A stretch of DNA of 64,000 bases from Palleronia pelagia (GCF_900110115.1 NZ_FOCM01000002.1:1-64000), one strand, 5' to 3'; positions 1 to 10,774 are shown, counted from the stretch's first letter. The notes: generated by a model from the letters alone, not told the origin. A program made the numbers and translations.

Positions 1-542
<542 letters not shown>

Positions 543-672
543 GAAAGTCAGCGCCTCGTCTGGTGTAAAATGGGGGCCGCGACAGGGGCTTGGCCCGGGT
601 GGATTGACGCGGGCTGATTAGCGACCGAAAGGCGGAATTGCAAGGCCGGTCCGACCGGCCCGGCGCGCCCCG

Positions 673-1281
673 TCAGGGCCGCGCCGCGATGGCCGCCTGC
701 GCCTGCGCATCCAGCGCGTCGCGGTCGAATTCCACGCGCGTCTGCCCCGGCTCGGGGGTGAACCATTCGGCGTTGCGGATCAGCCAGTTCTCGAGCGCGC
801 GCGCCCCGTCCGTGGCCAGGTTTTCCAGCTGCTCTTCCTTGCCGCGCACCAGGCCCGACCCGACGATGGGCGCGATGTTCTCGACCCCTTCGAAGGCGGT
901 GATGCGGTGCGGCTTGGCGTTCAGACGCTGCTGGGTGGCGTTGTCGTAGACGTTGACCTCGAAGATCAGCGCCGATTTCGGGGTGTAGATCACCGGCAGG
1001 CCCGGCAGCGCCAGCACGTAGCCGCCGATGGCGATCCCGAGATGGTAGAGCCCGTCGCCGTCATAGCGGCCCAGCCGCGCCTCGACCGCGTCGGCCAGGG
1101 CGGTGGTCAGTTCGTCCTTCGTCGCCTCGCGCGAGAACGGTCCCTGCTCCACGTCGCGGGCCTGCACGATGTTGTAGCCCAGCCGGAAGTCGCCCAGCGC
1201 CTCGGGCGTCTCATCGAGGGAATTCGCGGCGCAGCCGGCAAGCGTGACGAGGCCGACGAGGGCCAGGAGGCGGAGGATCAT
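673..1281 (-). CDS. Predicted lipoprotein of unknown function
   Basis: 202 residues. It starts MILRLLALVGLVTLAGC, a short hydrophobic signal ending in the lipobox LAGC, so it is probably a lipid-anchored envelope protein. The mature part has a mid-protein stretch reading GGYVLALPGLPVIYTPKSAL and a charged C-terminus. I do not recognise a named family and assign no function. The ATG at 1279-1281 is chosen because it places the signal sequence at the start and has AAGGAG upstream. It begins 11 bases after the parC stop on the same strand, so the two are probably co-transcribed. Confidence 0.8.
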   Translation of the reverse strand: MILRLLALVGLVTLAGCAANSLDETPEALGDFRLGYNIVQARDVEQGPFSREATKDELTTALADAVEARLGRYDGDGLYHLGIAIGGYVLALPGLPVIYTPKSALIFEVNVYDNATQQRLNAKPHRITAFEGVENIAPIVGSGLVRGKEEQLENLATDGARALENWLIRNAEWFTPEPGQTRVEFDRDALDAQAQAAIAARP

Positions 1282-1292
1282 CGGCGGCTCCT

Positions 1293-3608
1293 TCAGGTGA
1301 ACTTGTTGTCGCGCGGGAAGCCACGCGGCGCCATCCGGCCCGCCCCCGCGCGCTTGGCCGTCCATTCGGCGAGGTCGGTCTCGGTGCGGGTCCGACCGGC
1401 CGGGTCGCGCCACGACAGGCCCTCGGACAGGGTGAAGGTGGTGGCGTCCGACAGGCCGCCATCCTTGAACTTCTGCAGCCGCACGCCCTTGCCGCGCGCC
1501 ATCTCGGGCAGCTCGTCCAGCGGGAAGACCAGGACCTTGCGGTTCTCGCCAACGGTGGCGACGTGATCGCCGCTCACGGGCTTGGCCAGCAGCGCGGTGG
1601 CGGGCGCGCGCACGTTCAGCACCTGCTTGCCCGCACGGGTCTGCGCCACGGCGTCATCCTCGGGCAGAACGAATCCGTCGCCGGCCGAGGACGCGACCAG
1701 AAGCTTGCCGCCGGGGCGGTGGATGCGCAGCTCGACGATCTGCGCCTCGTTGGGCAGGTCGACCATCAGGCGCACCGGCTCGCCCATGCCGCGACCACCG
1801 GGCAGGCCGGAGGCGGGCAAGGTGTAGAACCGTCCGTTCGACCCCATGAGCAGCAAGCGGTCGGTGGTCTCGGCGTGGAAGATGAAACGCGGTCCGTCGC
1901 CGTCCTTGAACTTCAGCTCGCGGCCCAGGTCGATATGGCCGGTCATGGCGCGAATCCAGCCCATCTGGCTGCACACCACGGTGATCGGCTCGCGGTCGAT
2001 CATGGCCTCGATCGGCACGTCCTCGACCTCGACCGCCTCCTCGATCCGCGACAGGCGGTGGCCCCGTTCGTAATCCTTGCCGAACTGTTTCTTGGTCTCG
2101 CGCAGCTGGTCGGTGATCCGGGCCCACTGCACGTCGGGCGTGGCCAGCAGGTCTTCGAGCGCCGCACGCTCCTCGAGCAGGGCATCGCGTTCGCGCCGAA
2201 GCTCCAACTCCTCCAGCCGCCGCAGGGCGCGCAGCCGCATGTTGAGGATCGCCTCGGCCTGCACCTCGCTCAGGTCGGTCTCGCCGTCCCCGGGCAGGGG
2301 CGACACGTAATCCCGCTCGTCCGTGGCGCGGGGCGGAATGGTACCCCAGTCCTGCGCCATCAGCGCGCGCTTGGGGTCGTCGTCGTAGCGGATGATGTCG
2401 ATCACCCGGTCGAGGTTGAGGAAGGCGATGATGAAGCCTTCCAGCACCTCGAGCCGGTGGTCGATCTTCTCGAGCCGGTGGCGCGAGCGGCGCAAAAGCA
2501 CGTCGCGGCGGTGGTCGAGGAAGGCGCGCAGCACTTCCTTCAGCGAACAGACCTTGGGCGTGCGGCCGTCGATCAGGACGTTCATGTTCATCGCGAAGCG
2601 CGTTTCGAGGTCCGACTGCTTGTAGAGCATGTTCATCAGGATCTCGGGATCGACGCTGCGCGACTTGGGCTCGAGGATCACGCGCACATCCTCGGCCGAC
2701 TCGTCGCGGATATCGGCGAGGATGGGCAGCTTCTTGGTCTGGATCAGGTCGGCGATCTTCTCGATCAGCTTGGATTTCTGCACCTGGTACGGGATCTCGG
2801 TGACGACGATCTGCCACTGGCCGCGGCCCAGGTCCTCCTTCTCCCACTTGCACCGCAGGCGGAAGCCGCCGCGCCCGGTGCGATAGGTCTCGGCCATGCT
2901 CTCGGGGCTTTCGACGATCACGCCGCCAGTGGGAAAATCCGGCCCCTTCACGTAGTTCAGCAGCGTGTCGTCGCGCGCGTCGGGCGTCTTGATTAGGTGG
3001 ACGGCCGCATCGCACAGCTCGACGATGTTATGGGGCGGGATGTTCGTCGCCATGCCGACGGCGATGCCTGAGGATCCGTTGGCCAGCAGGTTCGGGAAAG
3101 ACGCGGGCAGCACGACAGGTTCCGTCAGCGTGCCGTCATAGTTCTCGCGGTAATCGACGGCGTTCTCGTTCAGGCCTTCCAGCAACGCCTCGGCCGCCGC
3201 GGTCATCCGCGCCTCGGTATAGCGGCTGGCGGCCGGGTTATCGCCGTCGATATTGCCGAAGTTGCCCTGCCCGTCGACCAGCGGGTAGCGGACGTTGAAT
3301 TCCTGCGCGAGCCGGGCCATCGCGTCGTAGATCGCCGCGTCGCCATGGGGGTGATAGTTGCCCATCACGTCGCCCGAGATCTTGGCGGACTTGCGGAAAC
3401 CGCCGGTGGACCCGAGCCTGAGTTCACGCATCGCGAACAGTATCCGCCGGTGGACCGGCTTTAGCCCGTCGCGCGCATCGGGCAGCGCGCGGTGCATGAT
3501 CGTGCTGAGTGCATAGGTCAGGTAGCGCTCGCCAATCGCGCGCGACAGCGACTCGGTCAGCGAATCCGGGGTGGGAATGTCTTCGGGATCGGCGGGATCG
3601 TCGCTCAT
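1293..3608 (-). CDS. parC: DNA topoisomerase IV subunit A
   Basis: 771 residues. Catalytic breakage-reunion subunit of topoisomerase IV, which decatenates daughter chromosomes with ParE (not in the window). The N-terminus contains [33 protein letters not shown], with the arginine-tyrosine active site of this family at SRYTEARM (near residue 130). The C-terminal part is the six-bladed beta-pinwheel typical of ParC/GyrA. ParC is preferred over GyrA because of the length (about 770 rather than 900 residues) and because the pinwheel shows no clear GyrA-box. It is divergent from the SH3-domain gene. Confidence 0.95.
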   Translation of the reverse strand: MSDDPADPEDIPTPDSLTESLSRAIGERYLTYALSTIMHRALPDARDGLKPVHRRILFAMRELRLGSTGGFRKSAKISGDVMGNYHPHGDAAIYDAMARLAQEFNVRYPLVDGQGNFGNIDGDNPAASRYTEARMTAAAEALLEGLNENAVDYRENYDGTLTEPVVLPASFPNLLANGSSGIAVGMATNIPPHNIVELCDAAVHLIKTPDARDDTLLNYVKGPDFPTGGVIVESPESMAETYRTGRGGFRLRCKWEKEDLGRGQWQIVVTEIPYQVQKSKLIEKIADLIQTKKLPILADIRDESAEDVRVILEPKSRSVDPEILMNMLYKQSDLETRFAMNMNVLIDGRTPKVCSLKEVLRAFLDHRRDVLLRRSRHRLEKIDHRLEVLEGFIIAFLNLDRVIDIIRYDDDPKRALMAQDWGTIPPRATDERDYVSPLPGDGETDLSEVQAEAILNMRLRALRRLEELELRRERDALLEERAALEDLLATPDVQWARITDQLRETKKQFGKDYERGHRLSRIEEAVEVEDVPIEAMIDREPITVVCSQMGWIRAMTGHIDLGRELKFKDGDGPRFIFHAETTDRLLLMGSNGRFYTLPASGLPGGRGMGEPVRLMVDLPNEAQIVELRIHRPGGKLLVASSAGDGFVLPEDDAVAQTRAGKQVLNVRAPATALLAKPVSGDHVATVGENRKVLVFPLDELPEMARGKGVRLQKFKDGGLSDATTFTLSEGLSWRDPAGRTRTETDLAEWTAKRAGAGRMAPRGFPRDNKFT

Positions 3609-3732
3609 GGTTCGGGGATAGCCTTCGCCGGAAGTCTGGTAAAGACGCCAAATCGCGCGCGATCGGCGAACTTTTTCTCAGTTGCGCAGTTATCTCATGG
3701 TAACCTTGTGGTGATTTGAAGGGGGCGATTCC

Positions 3733-4203
3733 ATGATTCGATTGAGCCTTGGCTTGTTGCTTTGCATTGGCGTGACCATGGCCGTGGCCGGCCGCGACGT
3801 GGAGCGTCCGATGGGCAGCGACGATCCCGATTTCAGCGCCGCGGCCCAGGTGGCCGAGCCCGCCGAGACCACGCGTCTTGCGCTCGACGATGAACGCGGT
3901 GCGATAGAACGCGCACTGGCCGCCACGAACGCCCCAGCACCCGAACCGGAAGAACTGGCCACCATCCAGACAGCCAGCCTGCAGCCCATGCTGCCGCAAC
4001 AGGATCTTCACGTTGTGACCGGCAACCGCGTCAACGTGCGCTCCGGCCCGTCCACCGCGAACCAGGTGGTCGACCAGGTCGTCCGCGACCAGCGGGTCGA
4101 GGTGCTTTCGGAAACGCCGGACGGCTGGATGCGCATCTTCATCCCTGACAGCGGGATCGAGGCCTATATCTTCGGCCGCTTCCTTCAGCCCGAGCAGGGC
4201 TGA
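3733..4203 (+). CDS. Exported SH3-domain protein
   Basis: 156 residues. An N-terminal signal peptide (MIRLSLGLLLCIGVTMAVAG) is followed by a low-complexity Ala/Glu-rich linker and, from about residue 92, a bacterial SH3 domain with the hallmark VTGNRVNVRSGPSTANQVV and a C-terminal AYIFGRFLQP. SH3b domains of this type often bind peptidoglycan or accompany envelope enzymes; the partner here is unknown. The gene is divergent from parC, with 124 bases between them, and is followed by a clear terminator, so it is probably monocistronic. Confidence 0.85.
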   Translation: MIRLSLGLLLCIGVTMAVAGRDVERPMGSDDPDFSAAAQVAEPAETTRLALDDERGAIERALAATNAPAPEPEELATIQTASLQPMLPQQDLHVVTGNRVNVRSGPSTANQVVDQVVRDQRVEVLSETPDGWMRIFIPDSGIEAYIFGRFLQPEQG

Positions 4204-4226
4204 CACCACCCCTTGCGCCGCAGACG

Positions 4227-4255
4227 AACCCGCCCCATTCCGGTGGCGGGTTTTT
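4227..4255 (+). terminator. Rho-independent terminator after the SH3 gene
   Basis: An 8-bp perfect stem, aacccgcc / ggcgggtt, with a 10-base loop runs straight into tttttctttg. It lies 23 bases after the SH3 stop codon and 22 bases before the SDR start, so it separates the two transcripts. Confidence 0.85.
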
Positions 4256-4277
4256 CTTTGAGCGGGGACCGGCGACC

Positions 4278-5105
4278 ATGGTGCGCAGCATTCTCATCAC
4301 CGGCTGTTCCAGCGGAATCGGGCTCGATGCCGCGATGACTCTGCATCGCGCGGGCTGGCGCGTCTTCGCGGGCGTGCGCGACGAAGACAGCGCGGCGCGG
4401 TTCCGCTCTGCCGGGGTCGAGACGGCCCAGATCGAGATGTCGGACAGTGCCAGTATCGACGCCGCCCTCACCGGTGTGCTGGAGCGCACAGGCGGCACGC
4501 TCGACGCGCTTTACAACAACGCGGCCTTCGCCTGCCCAGGCGCGGTCGAGGACCTTCCGACGGACGCCCTGCGGTCCGTATTCGAGGCCAATGTCTTCGG
4601 CCTGCATCACCTGACGCGTGCCGCGATCCCCGTCATGCGCCGCCAGGGTCACGGGCGGATCGTCCAGTGCTCCAGCGTTCTGGGTTTCGTCCCCCTGCCC
4701 TGGCGCGGCGCCTACTCGGCCAGCAAATACGCGCTGGAAGGGCTGACCGACACCCTGCGGATCGAGATGCGCGACACGCCCCTCCACGTCATCACCCTGC
4801 AACCGGGGCCCATCGCGTCGCGGATCCGCGCCAATTCCATCCCGCATTTCGAACGCTGGATCGACTGGGAGTCGTCGTCGCGGCGCGCGCAATACGAGCG
4901 GAGCCTGCTGAAACGCCTCTACGAGCCGTCGGGCGGCGATCTGTTCCAGCTGCCGCCGGGCGCGGTGTCGCGCGTGCTGCTGAAGGCCCTGACCACGCCC
5001 CGGCCACGGTCGCATTACAAGGTGACGGTGCCCACCCACCTCATGGCCGCCGCGCGGCGGCTGCTGCCGCGCGCCGCGTTGGACGCGCTTTGCGCCCGCG
5101 GTTAG
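4278..5105 (+). CDS. Short-chain dehydrogenase/reductase family oxidoreductase
   Basis: 275 residues. NAD(P)-dependent SDR of the classical type: cofactor loop TGCSSGIG (near residues 8-15), NNAAF near 76, and catalytic YSASK near 145-149 with a preceding serine in QCSSVLGF. The C-terminus is extended beyond a minimal SDR fold. The substrate cannot be read from the sequence. It stands alone between a terminator and a small membrane-protein gene on the same strand. Confidence 0.88.
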   Translation: MVRSILITGCSSGIGLDAAMTLHRAGWRVFAGVRDEDSAARFRSAGVETAQIEMSDSASIDAALTGVLERTGGTLDALYNNAAFACPGAVEDLPTDALRSVFEANVFGLHHLTRAAIPVMRRQGHGRIVQCSSVLGFVPLPWRGAYSASKYALEGLTDTLRIEMRDTPLHVITLQPGPIASRIRANSIPHFERWIDWESSSRRAQYERSLLKRLYEPSGGDLFQLPPGAVSRVLLKALTTPRPRSHYKVTVPTHLMAAARRLLPRAALDALCARG

Positions 5106-5192
5106 GGTTGCGGCCACCGCGCGGGCTGCGCAGGGTCGCCTTCGCGGCGCGGCCCGCTAAGTGGCACGGCTTGGATAACAGACGGAGATCCC

Positions 5193-5399
5193 ATGTTCAG
5201 TGATCCGCTTTTCATTCTCGTCGTGATCGCCGTGCTCGTGGTGCTGGCGATCCTGCTGAAGGGTATCAGCACATTCGGAAAGGGCGGTGCCGATTCCGCC
5301 AAGCAATCCAACAAGTACATGCGCTGGCGGATCTACGCGCAGGGGATCGCCGTGGTGATCATCCTGATCTTCGTCTTCTTCCGCCGCACGGGAGGCTGA
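5193..5399 (+). CDS. Small twin-transmembrane-helix protein (HIG1-like)
   Basis: 68 residues with two hydrophobic segments (about 5-23 and 49-63) joined by a polar loop containing GADSAKQSNKYMRWRIYAQG. This is the layout of the short HIG1-domain / twin-TM proteins common in alphaproteobacteria, some of which associate with respiratory complexes in other organisms; no function is assigned here. It ends 3 bases before the adenosyltransferase gene, so the two are likely co-translated. Confidence 0.8.
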   Translation: MFSDPLFILVVIAVLVVLAILLKGISTFGKGGADSAKQSNKYMRWRIYAQGIAVVIILIFVFFRRTGG

Positions 5400-5402
5400 A
5401 CC

Positions 5403-5975
5403 ATGGTCGTACTGAACAAGATCTACACCCGCACCGGCGACGCGGGCGAAACCGCCCTGGGCAACGGCACCCGGGTCGCCAAGCACAGCCCGCGCGTCAC
5501 CGCCTACGGCACGGTGGACGAGGTCAATGCCACCTTCGGCCTCGCGCGGCTGCACGCGACCGGCGAGGTGGCCCAGCAGATCGCGCGCATCCAGAACGAC
5601 CTGTTCGACCTGGGCGCCGACCTTTGCCGTCCGGACATGGAGAAGGACGCCGAGGCCGAATACTCGCCGCTGCGGATGACCGACGCCCAGACCGACCGGC
5701 TGGAGCGCGAGATCGACGCCATGAACGACGCTTTGGAGCCCTTGCGCAGCTTCATCCTGCCGGGCGGCAGCGCGCTGTCGGCGCATCTGCACTTGTGCCG
5801 CACCGTCACGCGCCGGGCCGAGCGTCTGACCATGGAGCTCGCGACGCGGGAAAACGTGAACCCGGCGGCGGTGCGGTACCTGAACCGCCTGTCGGACTGG
5901 TGTTTCTGCGCTGCGCGCATCGCCAATGACGACGGCCGCGAGGACATCCTGTGGAAGCCGGGTGCCAACCGCTGA
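5403..5975 (+). CDS. pduO: Cob(I)alamin / cob(I)yrinic acid a,c-diamide adenosyltransferase, PduO type
   Basis: 190 residues. Transfers the adenosyl group of ATP to reduced corrinoid, making coenzyme B12. The N-terminus IYTRTGDAGETALGNGTRV is the PduO ATP-binding signature, followed by YGTVDEVNA and, in the C-terminal half, FILPGGSALSAHLHLCRTVTRRAER and the closing LNRLSDWCF. The length is normal for the family. It follows the twin-TM gene by 3 bases and precedes etfBA on the same strand. It would charge the B12 made by the cob operon at 41-48 kb. Confidence 0.93.
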   Translation: MVVLNKIYTRTGDAGETALGNGTRVAKHSPRVTAYGTVDEVNATFGLARLHATGEVAQQIARIQNDLFDLGADLCRPDMEKDAEAEYSPLRMTDAQTDRLEREIDAMNDALEPLRSFILPGGSALSAHLHLCRTVTRRAERLTMELATRENVNPAAVRYLNRLSDWCFCAARIANDDGREDILWKPGANR

Positions 5976-6037
5976 GCCACGACGCGCCGCTCTGCGGGCG
6001 GGCTGTTCCACACAACACGGATCAGCGGCCGGAACAC

Positions 6038-6066
6038 TGCGTCAAACGGCGGAAATGCGTCGTTTT
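6038..6066 (+). promoter_or_regulatory. Candidate operator with two TGCGTC half-sites upstream of etfB
   Basis: TGCGTCAAA at 6038 and TGCGTCGTTTT at 6056 are direct repeats whose starts are 18 bases apart, ending 61 bases before the etfB start. The second 11-mer occurs exactly, in reverse complement, upstream of mcd (17295-17305). The role as a binding site is an inference from the recurrence only. Confidence 0.4.
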
Positions 6067-6127
6067 CCCTCTGTCTTCGCCCGAACCAAGGGTCTAGGGT
6101 CTGCGCCAAACGAATGGAGGATGACCG

Positions 6128-6889
6128 ATGAAAATTCTCGTCCCCGTCAAGCGGGTGATCGACTATAACGTCAAGGTGCGGGTCAAGGGCGACGGCTCGG
6201 GCGTGGACCTGGCCAACGTGAAGATGTCCATGAACCCCTTCGACGAGATCGCCGTGGAACAGGCGATCCGCATGAAGGAGGCCGGCGACGCCGAAGAGGT
6301 CGTCGTCGTCTCGATCGGCGTGAAGCAGTCGCAGGAAACCCTGCGCACCGCCCTGGCCATGGGCGCCGACCGCGCGATCCTGATCACCGCCGCCGATGAC
6401 GTGCACACCGATATCGAGCCGCTGGCCGTCGCGAAGCTGCTGAAGGCCGTGGTCGACGAGGAACAGCCGGGCATGGTGCTTTGCGGCAAGCAGGCCATCG
6501 ACAATGACATGAACGCCACCGGCCAGATGCTGGCGGCCCTACTGGGCTGGTCGCAGGCCACCTTCGCATCGGAAATCAAGGTCGATGGCGACCACGCGCT
6601 GGTCAAGCGCGAGGTCGATGGCGGCATGCAGTCGATCAAGGTCAAGATGCCCGCCGTGGTCTCGGTCGACCTGCGCCTGAACGAGCCGCGCTATGCCTCG
6701 CTGCCCAACATCATGAAGGCGAAGAAGAAGCCGCTGGATGAGAAGACGGCGGACGATTACGGCGTCGACGTCAGCCCCCGGCTCGAGATCGTGAAGACCG
6801 CGGAGCCGCCCGAGCGCAAGGCCGGCATCATCGTGGAATCCGTCGACCAGCTGGTCGACAAGCTGAAGAACGAAGCGGGGGTGATCTGA
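6128..6889 (+). CDS. etfB: Electron transfer flavoprotein beta subunit
   Basis: 253 residues. With EtfA it accepts electrons from acyl-CoA dehydrogenases and passes them to ETF-quinone oxidoreductase. It begins [20 protein letters not shown] and contains [18 protein letters not shown], the ETF-beta recognition motif, and CGKQAIDND. The C-terminus carries the usual family extension. Its stop overlaps the etfA start by one base (TGATG), which ensures coupled translation. Mcd at 17.4 kb is one likely electron donor. Confidence 0.96.
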   Translation: MKILVPVKRVIDYNVKVRVKGDGSGVDLANVKMSMNPFDEIAVEQAIRMKEAGDAEEVVVVSIGVKQSQETLRTALAMGADRAILITAADDVHTDIEPLAVAKLLKAVVDEEQPGMVLCGKQAIDNDMNATGQMLAALLGWSQATFASEIKVDGDHALVKREVDGGMQSIKVKMPAVVSVDLRLNEPRYASLPNIMKAKKKPLDEKTADDYGVDVSPRLEIVKTAEPPERKAGIIVESVDQLVDKLKNEAGVI

Positions 6890-7815
6890 TGACTGTTCTG
6901 CTTTTGGGTGAAGTTGACAACGGCACGCTGAACATGGACGCCACCGCCAAGGCCGTGGCCGCCTGCAAGCCGTTGGGCGATATCCACGTTCTGTGCTGCG
7001 GCGCCGAGGCCGCCGACGCGGGCAAGGAAGCCGCGACCATCGACGGCGTAGCCAAGGTGCTGGTCGCCGAGGACGCGATCTACGGTCACCGCCTGGCCGA
7101 GCCGACCGCCGCCCTGATTGTCAGCCTGGCTGGCGATTACGACCACGTCGTCGCCCCCGCCACCACGGACGCCAAGAACATCCTGCCGCGCGTCGCAGCG
7201 CTGCTGGACGTGATGGTCATCACCGACGTCTCGGGCGTGGTGGATGCGGACACGTTCGAACGTCCGATCTACGCCGGCAACGCGATCCAGACGGTGAAGT
7301 CCAAGGACACGAAGAAAGTCGTGTCGATCCGCACCTCGTCCTTCGACGCGGCGGGCACCGGCAACTCGGCCGAGGTGTCGGACGTGGCCACCGGCGACGC
7401 GCCGGGCCTGTCGGAATGGGTCGAGGATCACGTGGCCGAATCCGACCGCCCCGACCTGACCAGCGCCGGTATCGTCGTGTCCGGCGGTCGCGGTGTCGGT
7501 TCGGAGGAAGATTTCGCCATGATCGAGAAGCTGGCCGACAAGCTGGGCGCCGCCGTCGGCGCCTCGCGTGCTGCGGTCGACTCTGGCTATGCTCCGAACG
7601 ACTGGCAGGTGGGCCAGACCGGCAAGGTCGTCGCGCCCGACCTCTATGTCGCGGTCGGCATCTCGGGGGCGATCCAGCATCTGGCCGGCATGAAGGACAG
7701 CAAGATCATCGTCGCCATCAACAAGGACGAAGAAGCGCCGATCTTCCAGGTCGCAGACTACGGACTTGTTGCCGATCTGTTCGAGGCGGTGCCCGAGCTG
7801 GAAAGCAAGCTGTAA
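6889..7815 (+). CDS. etfA: Electron transfer flavoprotein alpha subunit
   Basis: 308 residues. FAD-binding subunit of ETF. The C-terminal FAD domain contains [46 protein letters not shown] and [21 protein letters not shown], in the normal order. It is translationally coupled to etfB by a one-base overlap. A hairpin terminator follows within 30 bases, so etfBA is the end of this transcript. Confidence 0.96.
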   Translation: MTVLLLGEVDNGTLNMDATAKAVAACKPLGDIHVLCCGAEAADAGKEAATIDGVAKVLVAEDAIYGHRLAEPTAALIVSLAGDYDHVVAPATTDAKNILPRVAALLDVMVITDVSGVVDADTFERPIYAGNAIQTVKSKDTKKVVSIRTSSFDAAGTGNSAEVSDVATGDAPGLSEWVEDHVAESDRPDLTSAGIVVSGGRGVGSEEDFAMIEKLADKLGAAVGASRAAVDSGYAPNDWQVGQTGKVVAPDLYVAVGISGAIQHLAGMKDSKIIVAINKDEEAPIFQVADYGLVADLFEAVPELESKL

Positions 7816-7840
7816 CGCCCAGACAGGCAACAGCCGGACC

Positions 7841-7877
7841 GAGGGGCCTGTCGCATCGCGGCGGGCCCCTTTCGTTT
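7841..7877 (+). terminator. Terminator after etfA
   Basis: A 7-bp stem, aggggcc (7842-7848) / ggcccct (7864-7870), with a 15-base loop is followed by ttcgttt. It sits between the convergent etfA and DUF6473-like genes and touches the stop codon of the latter. Confidence 0.7.
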
Positions 7878-8749
7878 CAGGCAGACCGACGCTGGAGCCT
7901 TGGACCGGCGGGTCCTTTCAGATCCAGCTGGCTGCGCAGGACGCGCGCCAGGCTCTCCGCCACCCGCACATGGGCAAGGGGCCCCGGCACACGCTGCGCC
8001 GCCTCGGCCTCGTGCGGTGCGAACACCTTGGCCTCCAGCGCCGCCTCTCGCGTGTCGGAGGCGTCGATCACCTCGATCGTGGCCTTGATCCGGCCACGCA
8101 GCGCCCGCAGCATCTCGCGCGAGACAAGCGGCGGGTCGCCGTCGTCCGGAAGATTGCCGCCCGCATCGGGTGACCGCTCCCCCAGCCAGACCAGCACCAC
8201 GTCGCCGCCGATCCGCGCGCAAAGCTGGTTCATGCGTGAAACCCACAGCGACTGGAGCTCGGTCCGGATCAGCGCGAAACGCCGTTCCGACTTGGCGGCC
8301 AGATCGGCCAGCAGGTGCCGCACGAAGAAGTTCTGCGACAGGTCCAGGTCGGGATAGACCCGCTCGAGAAATTCGGTCTGGCGCACCACCCGGTCGTTGC
8401 GTCGAGTGTGCAGCGTGTAGAACCGGTTTCGCAGCATGTGGGCCCCCGGCACCGCGATGACGGTCACGCGCGCGCCCGCGCAAATGTCGAGAAAGGTCTC
8501 GTCGGCCAGCCAGGCGTCGAGCCCCGTGTGCGGCACGCCAAGGTTCACGCATTTCATCCCCAGCGCGCCCTCGAGCAGGTCGGGATAGGGCTGTTCGATG
8601 AAGCGGCCGAACGTCTCGATCCCGCCCAGCACGGCGACGTAGTCGCCCCCGTCCAGGTGGCGCCGCGGCCCGCGGCACCTGAGCCGCGACGCGCCATAGG
8701 TGCACACAGCATAGTCCAAGGGCCCCTGGCCCAGTCTTTCGATCGCCAT
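7877..8749 (-). CDS. DUF6473-like protein of unknown function
   Basis: About 290 residues. The start region, LDYAVCTYGASRLRCRGPRR followed by VAVLGGIETFGRFIEQPYPDLLE, matches what I know of the roseobacter family annotated DUF6473; the function is unknown. There is no signal peptide. The central region has GARVTVIAVPGAHMLRNRFYTLH, and a later segment DVVLVWLGERSP could be the core strand of an SGNH-like fold, but I would not rely on that. I choose the ATG at 8747-8749 (GGGGGA upstream) over the in-frame GTG at 8779, because it matches the usual start of the family. It is convergent with etfA. Confidence 0.75.
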   Translation of the reverse strand: MAIERLGQGPLDYAVCTYGASRLRCRGPRRHLDGGDYVAVLGGIETFGRFIEQPYPDLLEGALGMKCVNLGVPHTGLDAWLADETFLDICAGARVTVIAVPGAHMLRNRFYTLHTRRNDRVVRQTEFLERVYPDLDLSQNFFVRHLLADLAAKSERRFALIRTELQSLWVSRMNQLCARIGGDVVLVWLGERSPDAGGNLPDDGDPPLVSREMLRALRGRIKATIEVIDASDTREAALEAKVFAPHEAEAAQRVPGPLAHVRVAESLARVLRSQLDLKGPAGPRLQRRSA

Positions 8750-8929
8750 CGCGACATCCCCCGACGCATCTCGTTTCACTCACCCGGCGGGAGAAATCGC
8801 ATGAGGAAGTTGGAAAAACGCTAACTGGACAATTCGCGCTATCGGGCGGCCCGCGCTGTCGGGTTGCATCGCCGCGTGGGCCGCGCATAAGGTCGCGCCA
8901 GCCAATTCAGCGGACAAGGATCTCGCGAC

Positions 8930-9805
8930 ATGACGATCGAACGGGTGGGCGTGATCGGCGCCGGACAGATGGGCAACGGTATCGCCCATGTCTGCGCGCT
9001 GGCCGGCTATGACGTGGTGATGAACGACGTGAACGGCGATGCGCTGACCGCGGCGGTCGAGCTGATCGGCCGCAACATGGATCGTCAGGTCGCGCGCGAG
9101 AAGATTAGCCAGGAGGACCGCGACGCCGCGATGGCGCGGATCAGCACCACCGGCACCCTCGCCGAACTCGGACAGGCCGACCTGGTGATCGAGGCTGCGA
9201 CCGAGCGCGAGGCGGTGAAGGACGCGATTTTCGCCGAGCTCGTGCCGCACCTGAAGCCCGAGACGATCCTGACCTCGAACACCTCGTCGATCTCGATCAC
9301 GCGGCTGGCGTCGAAGACCGACCGGCCCGAGAAGTTCATGGGATTCCACTTCATGAACCCCGTCCCGGTGATGAGCCTGGTGGAACTGATCCGCGGCATC
9401 GCCACCGACGAAGAGACGTTCAAGGCCTGCCAGGATGTCGTCGAGCGGCTGGACAAGACCGCGGCGACCGCCGAGGATTTCCCGGCCTTCATCGTCAACC
9501 GGATCCTGATGCCCATGATCAACGAGGCGGTCTATGTCCTTTACGAGGGCGTGGGCAACGTGAAGTCCATCGACAAGGCGATGAAGCTTGGCACGAACCA
9601 TCCGATGGGCCCGCTGGAGCTGGCCGATTTCATTGGGCTCGACACCTGCCTTGCCATCATGAACGTGCTGCACGACGGGCTGGCCGATACGAAATACCGC
9701 CCCTGCCCGCTTCTGACCAAGTATGTCGAGGCCGGATGGCTGGGCCGCAAGGCCGGCCGGGGCTTCTACGACTATCGCGGGGACGAGCCGGTCCCGACCC
9801 GTTGA
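8930..9805 (+). CDS. hbdA: 3-hydroxybutyryl-CoA dehydrogenase
   Basis: 291 residues. NAD(P)-dependent oxidation/reduction at C3 of short-chain 3-hydroxyacyl-CoA, used in PHB turnover and in feeding the ethylmalonyl-CoA pathway. It shows the dinucleotide loop VGVIGAGQMGNGIAHV at residues 5-20, the 3HCDH motif TSNTSSISITRLA, catalytic GFHFMNPVPVMSLVELI (His and Asn visible), and a C-terminal LGRKAGRGFYDY. The length is standard for the single-domain bacterial enzyme. It stands alone on the + strand between two minus-strand genes. Confidence 0.94.
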   Translation: MTIERVGVIGAGQMGNGIAHVCALAGYDVVMNDVNGDALTAAVELIGRNMDRQVAREKISQEDRDAAMARISTTGTLAELGQADLVIEAATEREAVKDAIFAELVPHLKPETILTSNTSSISITRLASKTDRPEKFMGFHFMNPVPVMSLVELIRGIATDEETFKACQDVVERLDKTAATAEDFPAFIVNRILMPMINEAVYVLYEGVGNVKSIDKAMKLGTNHPMGPLELADFIGLDTCLAIMNVLHDGLADTKYRPCPLLTKYVEAGWLGRKAGRGFYDYRGDEPVPTR

Positions 9806-9821
9806 TCCGCGCCGGACGGGC

Positions 9822-10745
9822 CTAGTCCTCGCCCAGGGACAGCGTATGCTCGCGCAGCCAGGCCATGAAACGTCGCCCGTCGCCCGCATGCGCTGCGACG
9901 GTTTCGGGCGCGATGGGGTGCCCCACGACGGGGCGCTGCGCCTTGTTCAGTGCGCGCACCACCTCGCGCAGCAGCAACCCCTGCCGCAGAACCGGCGACA
10001 GCTTGTCCGCCACCTGGTAGGCGCGCGAATTGGCTCCGGGAAAGCGGACCGGGACCACGGCGGCGCCCGAGCGCTGGATCATCTTGGCGGTGAAGGGGTT
10101 CCAGGGCGGCTCGACCACGGGGCCGAACGCCGTTTCCGACGCCGCCACCACGCCCGATGGGAACAGCACCACGCAGCCGCCACGTGCCAGGTGCGCCATG
10201 GCGGCCTTCCGCATCTCGAGGCTTTGCTGCAACGCGTCCGGTTCGTGGGCGAAGGGCACCGGGATCATGAATCGGTCGATCTCGACCACGCCGGTCAAAA
10301 GCGAGCGGGTCAGGATCTTGTAGTCGGTGCGCCGCCGCCCGATGAGCTCGGCCAGGACCATGCCGTCCACCAACCCGTGGGGGTGGTTCGCGGTGATGAC
10401 CAGCGGGCCAGACGCCGGAATGCGATCGATCTGCTCGTCCGGTGTCTCCAGCGAAATCCCCATGACCCCGAGGGCCTGCGCCCAGAACGGCTGGCCGTGC
10501 GGCACGCCAATGGCCTCGAACCGGCGGATCAGGCGCAGTAGGCGCAGCTTGCCGGTGCAGAACTCCATGCTCTGGATGATGCGGCGCTGGACCGGGTGCG
10601 GAAAGGTCGTGGCATAGCTCAGGCGGCGGCGGTCATAGCTCTGTTCCGACAGGCTGCTGCCATCGCCCTGCCCGGCTAATGCGGGCGGAGGCGTATCAGG
10701 CTTGCCCAGTCGGGCGGCCCGCTTGAAGGCCAGGGAATTGGTCAT
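9822..10745 (-). CDS. Lysophospholipid acyltransferase family protein
   Basis: 307 residues. Membrane-associated acyltransferase of the PlsC type: the acceptor motif appears as ITANHPHGLVDG (the HX4D box as HPHGLVD), with GGCVVLFPSGVV (the FPEG-like box) and VVPVRFPG further on. The donor and acceptor lipid are not determined by sequence. The start is taken at ATG 10743-10745 (MTNSLAFKRAARLG), with GGGAGGAGC upstream. It follows ptsH on the same strand, 29 bases downstream of that gene's stop, and could be part of the same transcript. Confidence 0.85.
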   Translation of the reverse strand: MTNSLAFKRAARLGKPDTPPPALAGQGDGSSLSEQSYDRRRLSYATTFPHPVQRRIIQSMEFCTGKLRLLRLIRRFEAIGVPHGQPFWAQALGVMGISLETPDEQIDRIPASGPLVITANHPHGLVDGMVLAELIGRRRTDYKILTRSLLTGVVEIDRFMIPVPFAHEPDALQQSLEMRKAAMAHLARGGCVVLFPSGVVAASETAFGPVVEPPWNPFTAKMIQRSGAAVVPVRFPGANSRAYQVADKLSPVLRQGLLLREVVRALNKAQRPVVGHPIAPETVAAHAGDGRRFMAWLREHTLSLGED

Positions 10746-10774
10746 CGCGGCGCTCTCGCTCCTCCCAGCTGGCG

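Noticed and set aside
1563-2996. Long plus-strand reading frame of 477 residues opposite parC
   Set aside because: Antisense of a conserved ParC; no protein-family features.
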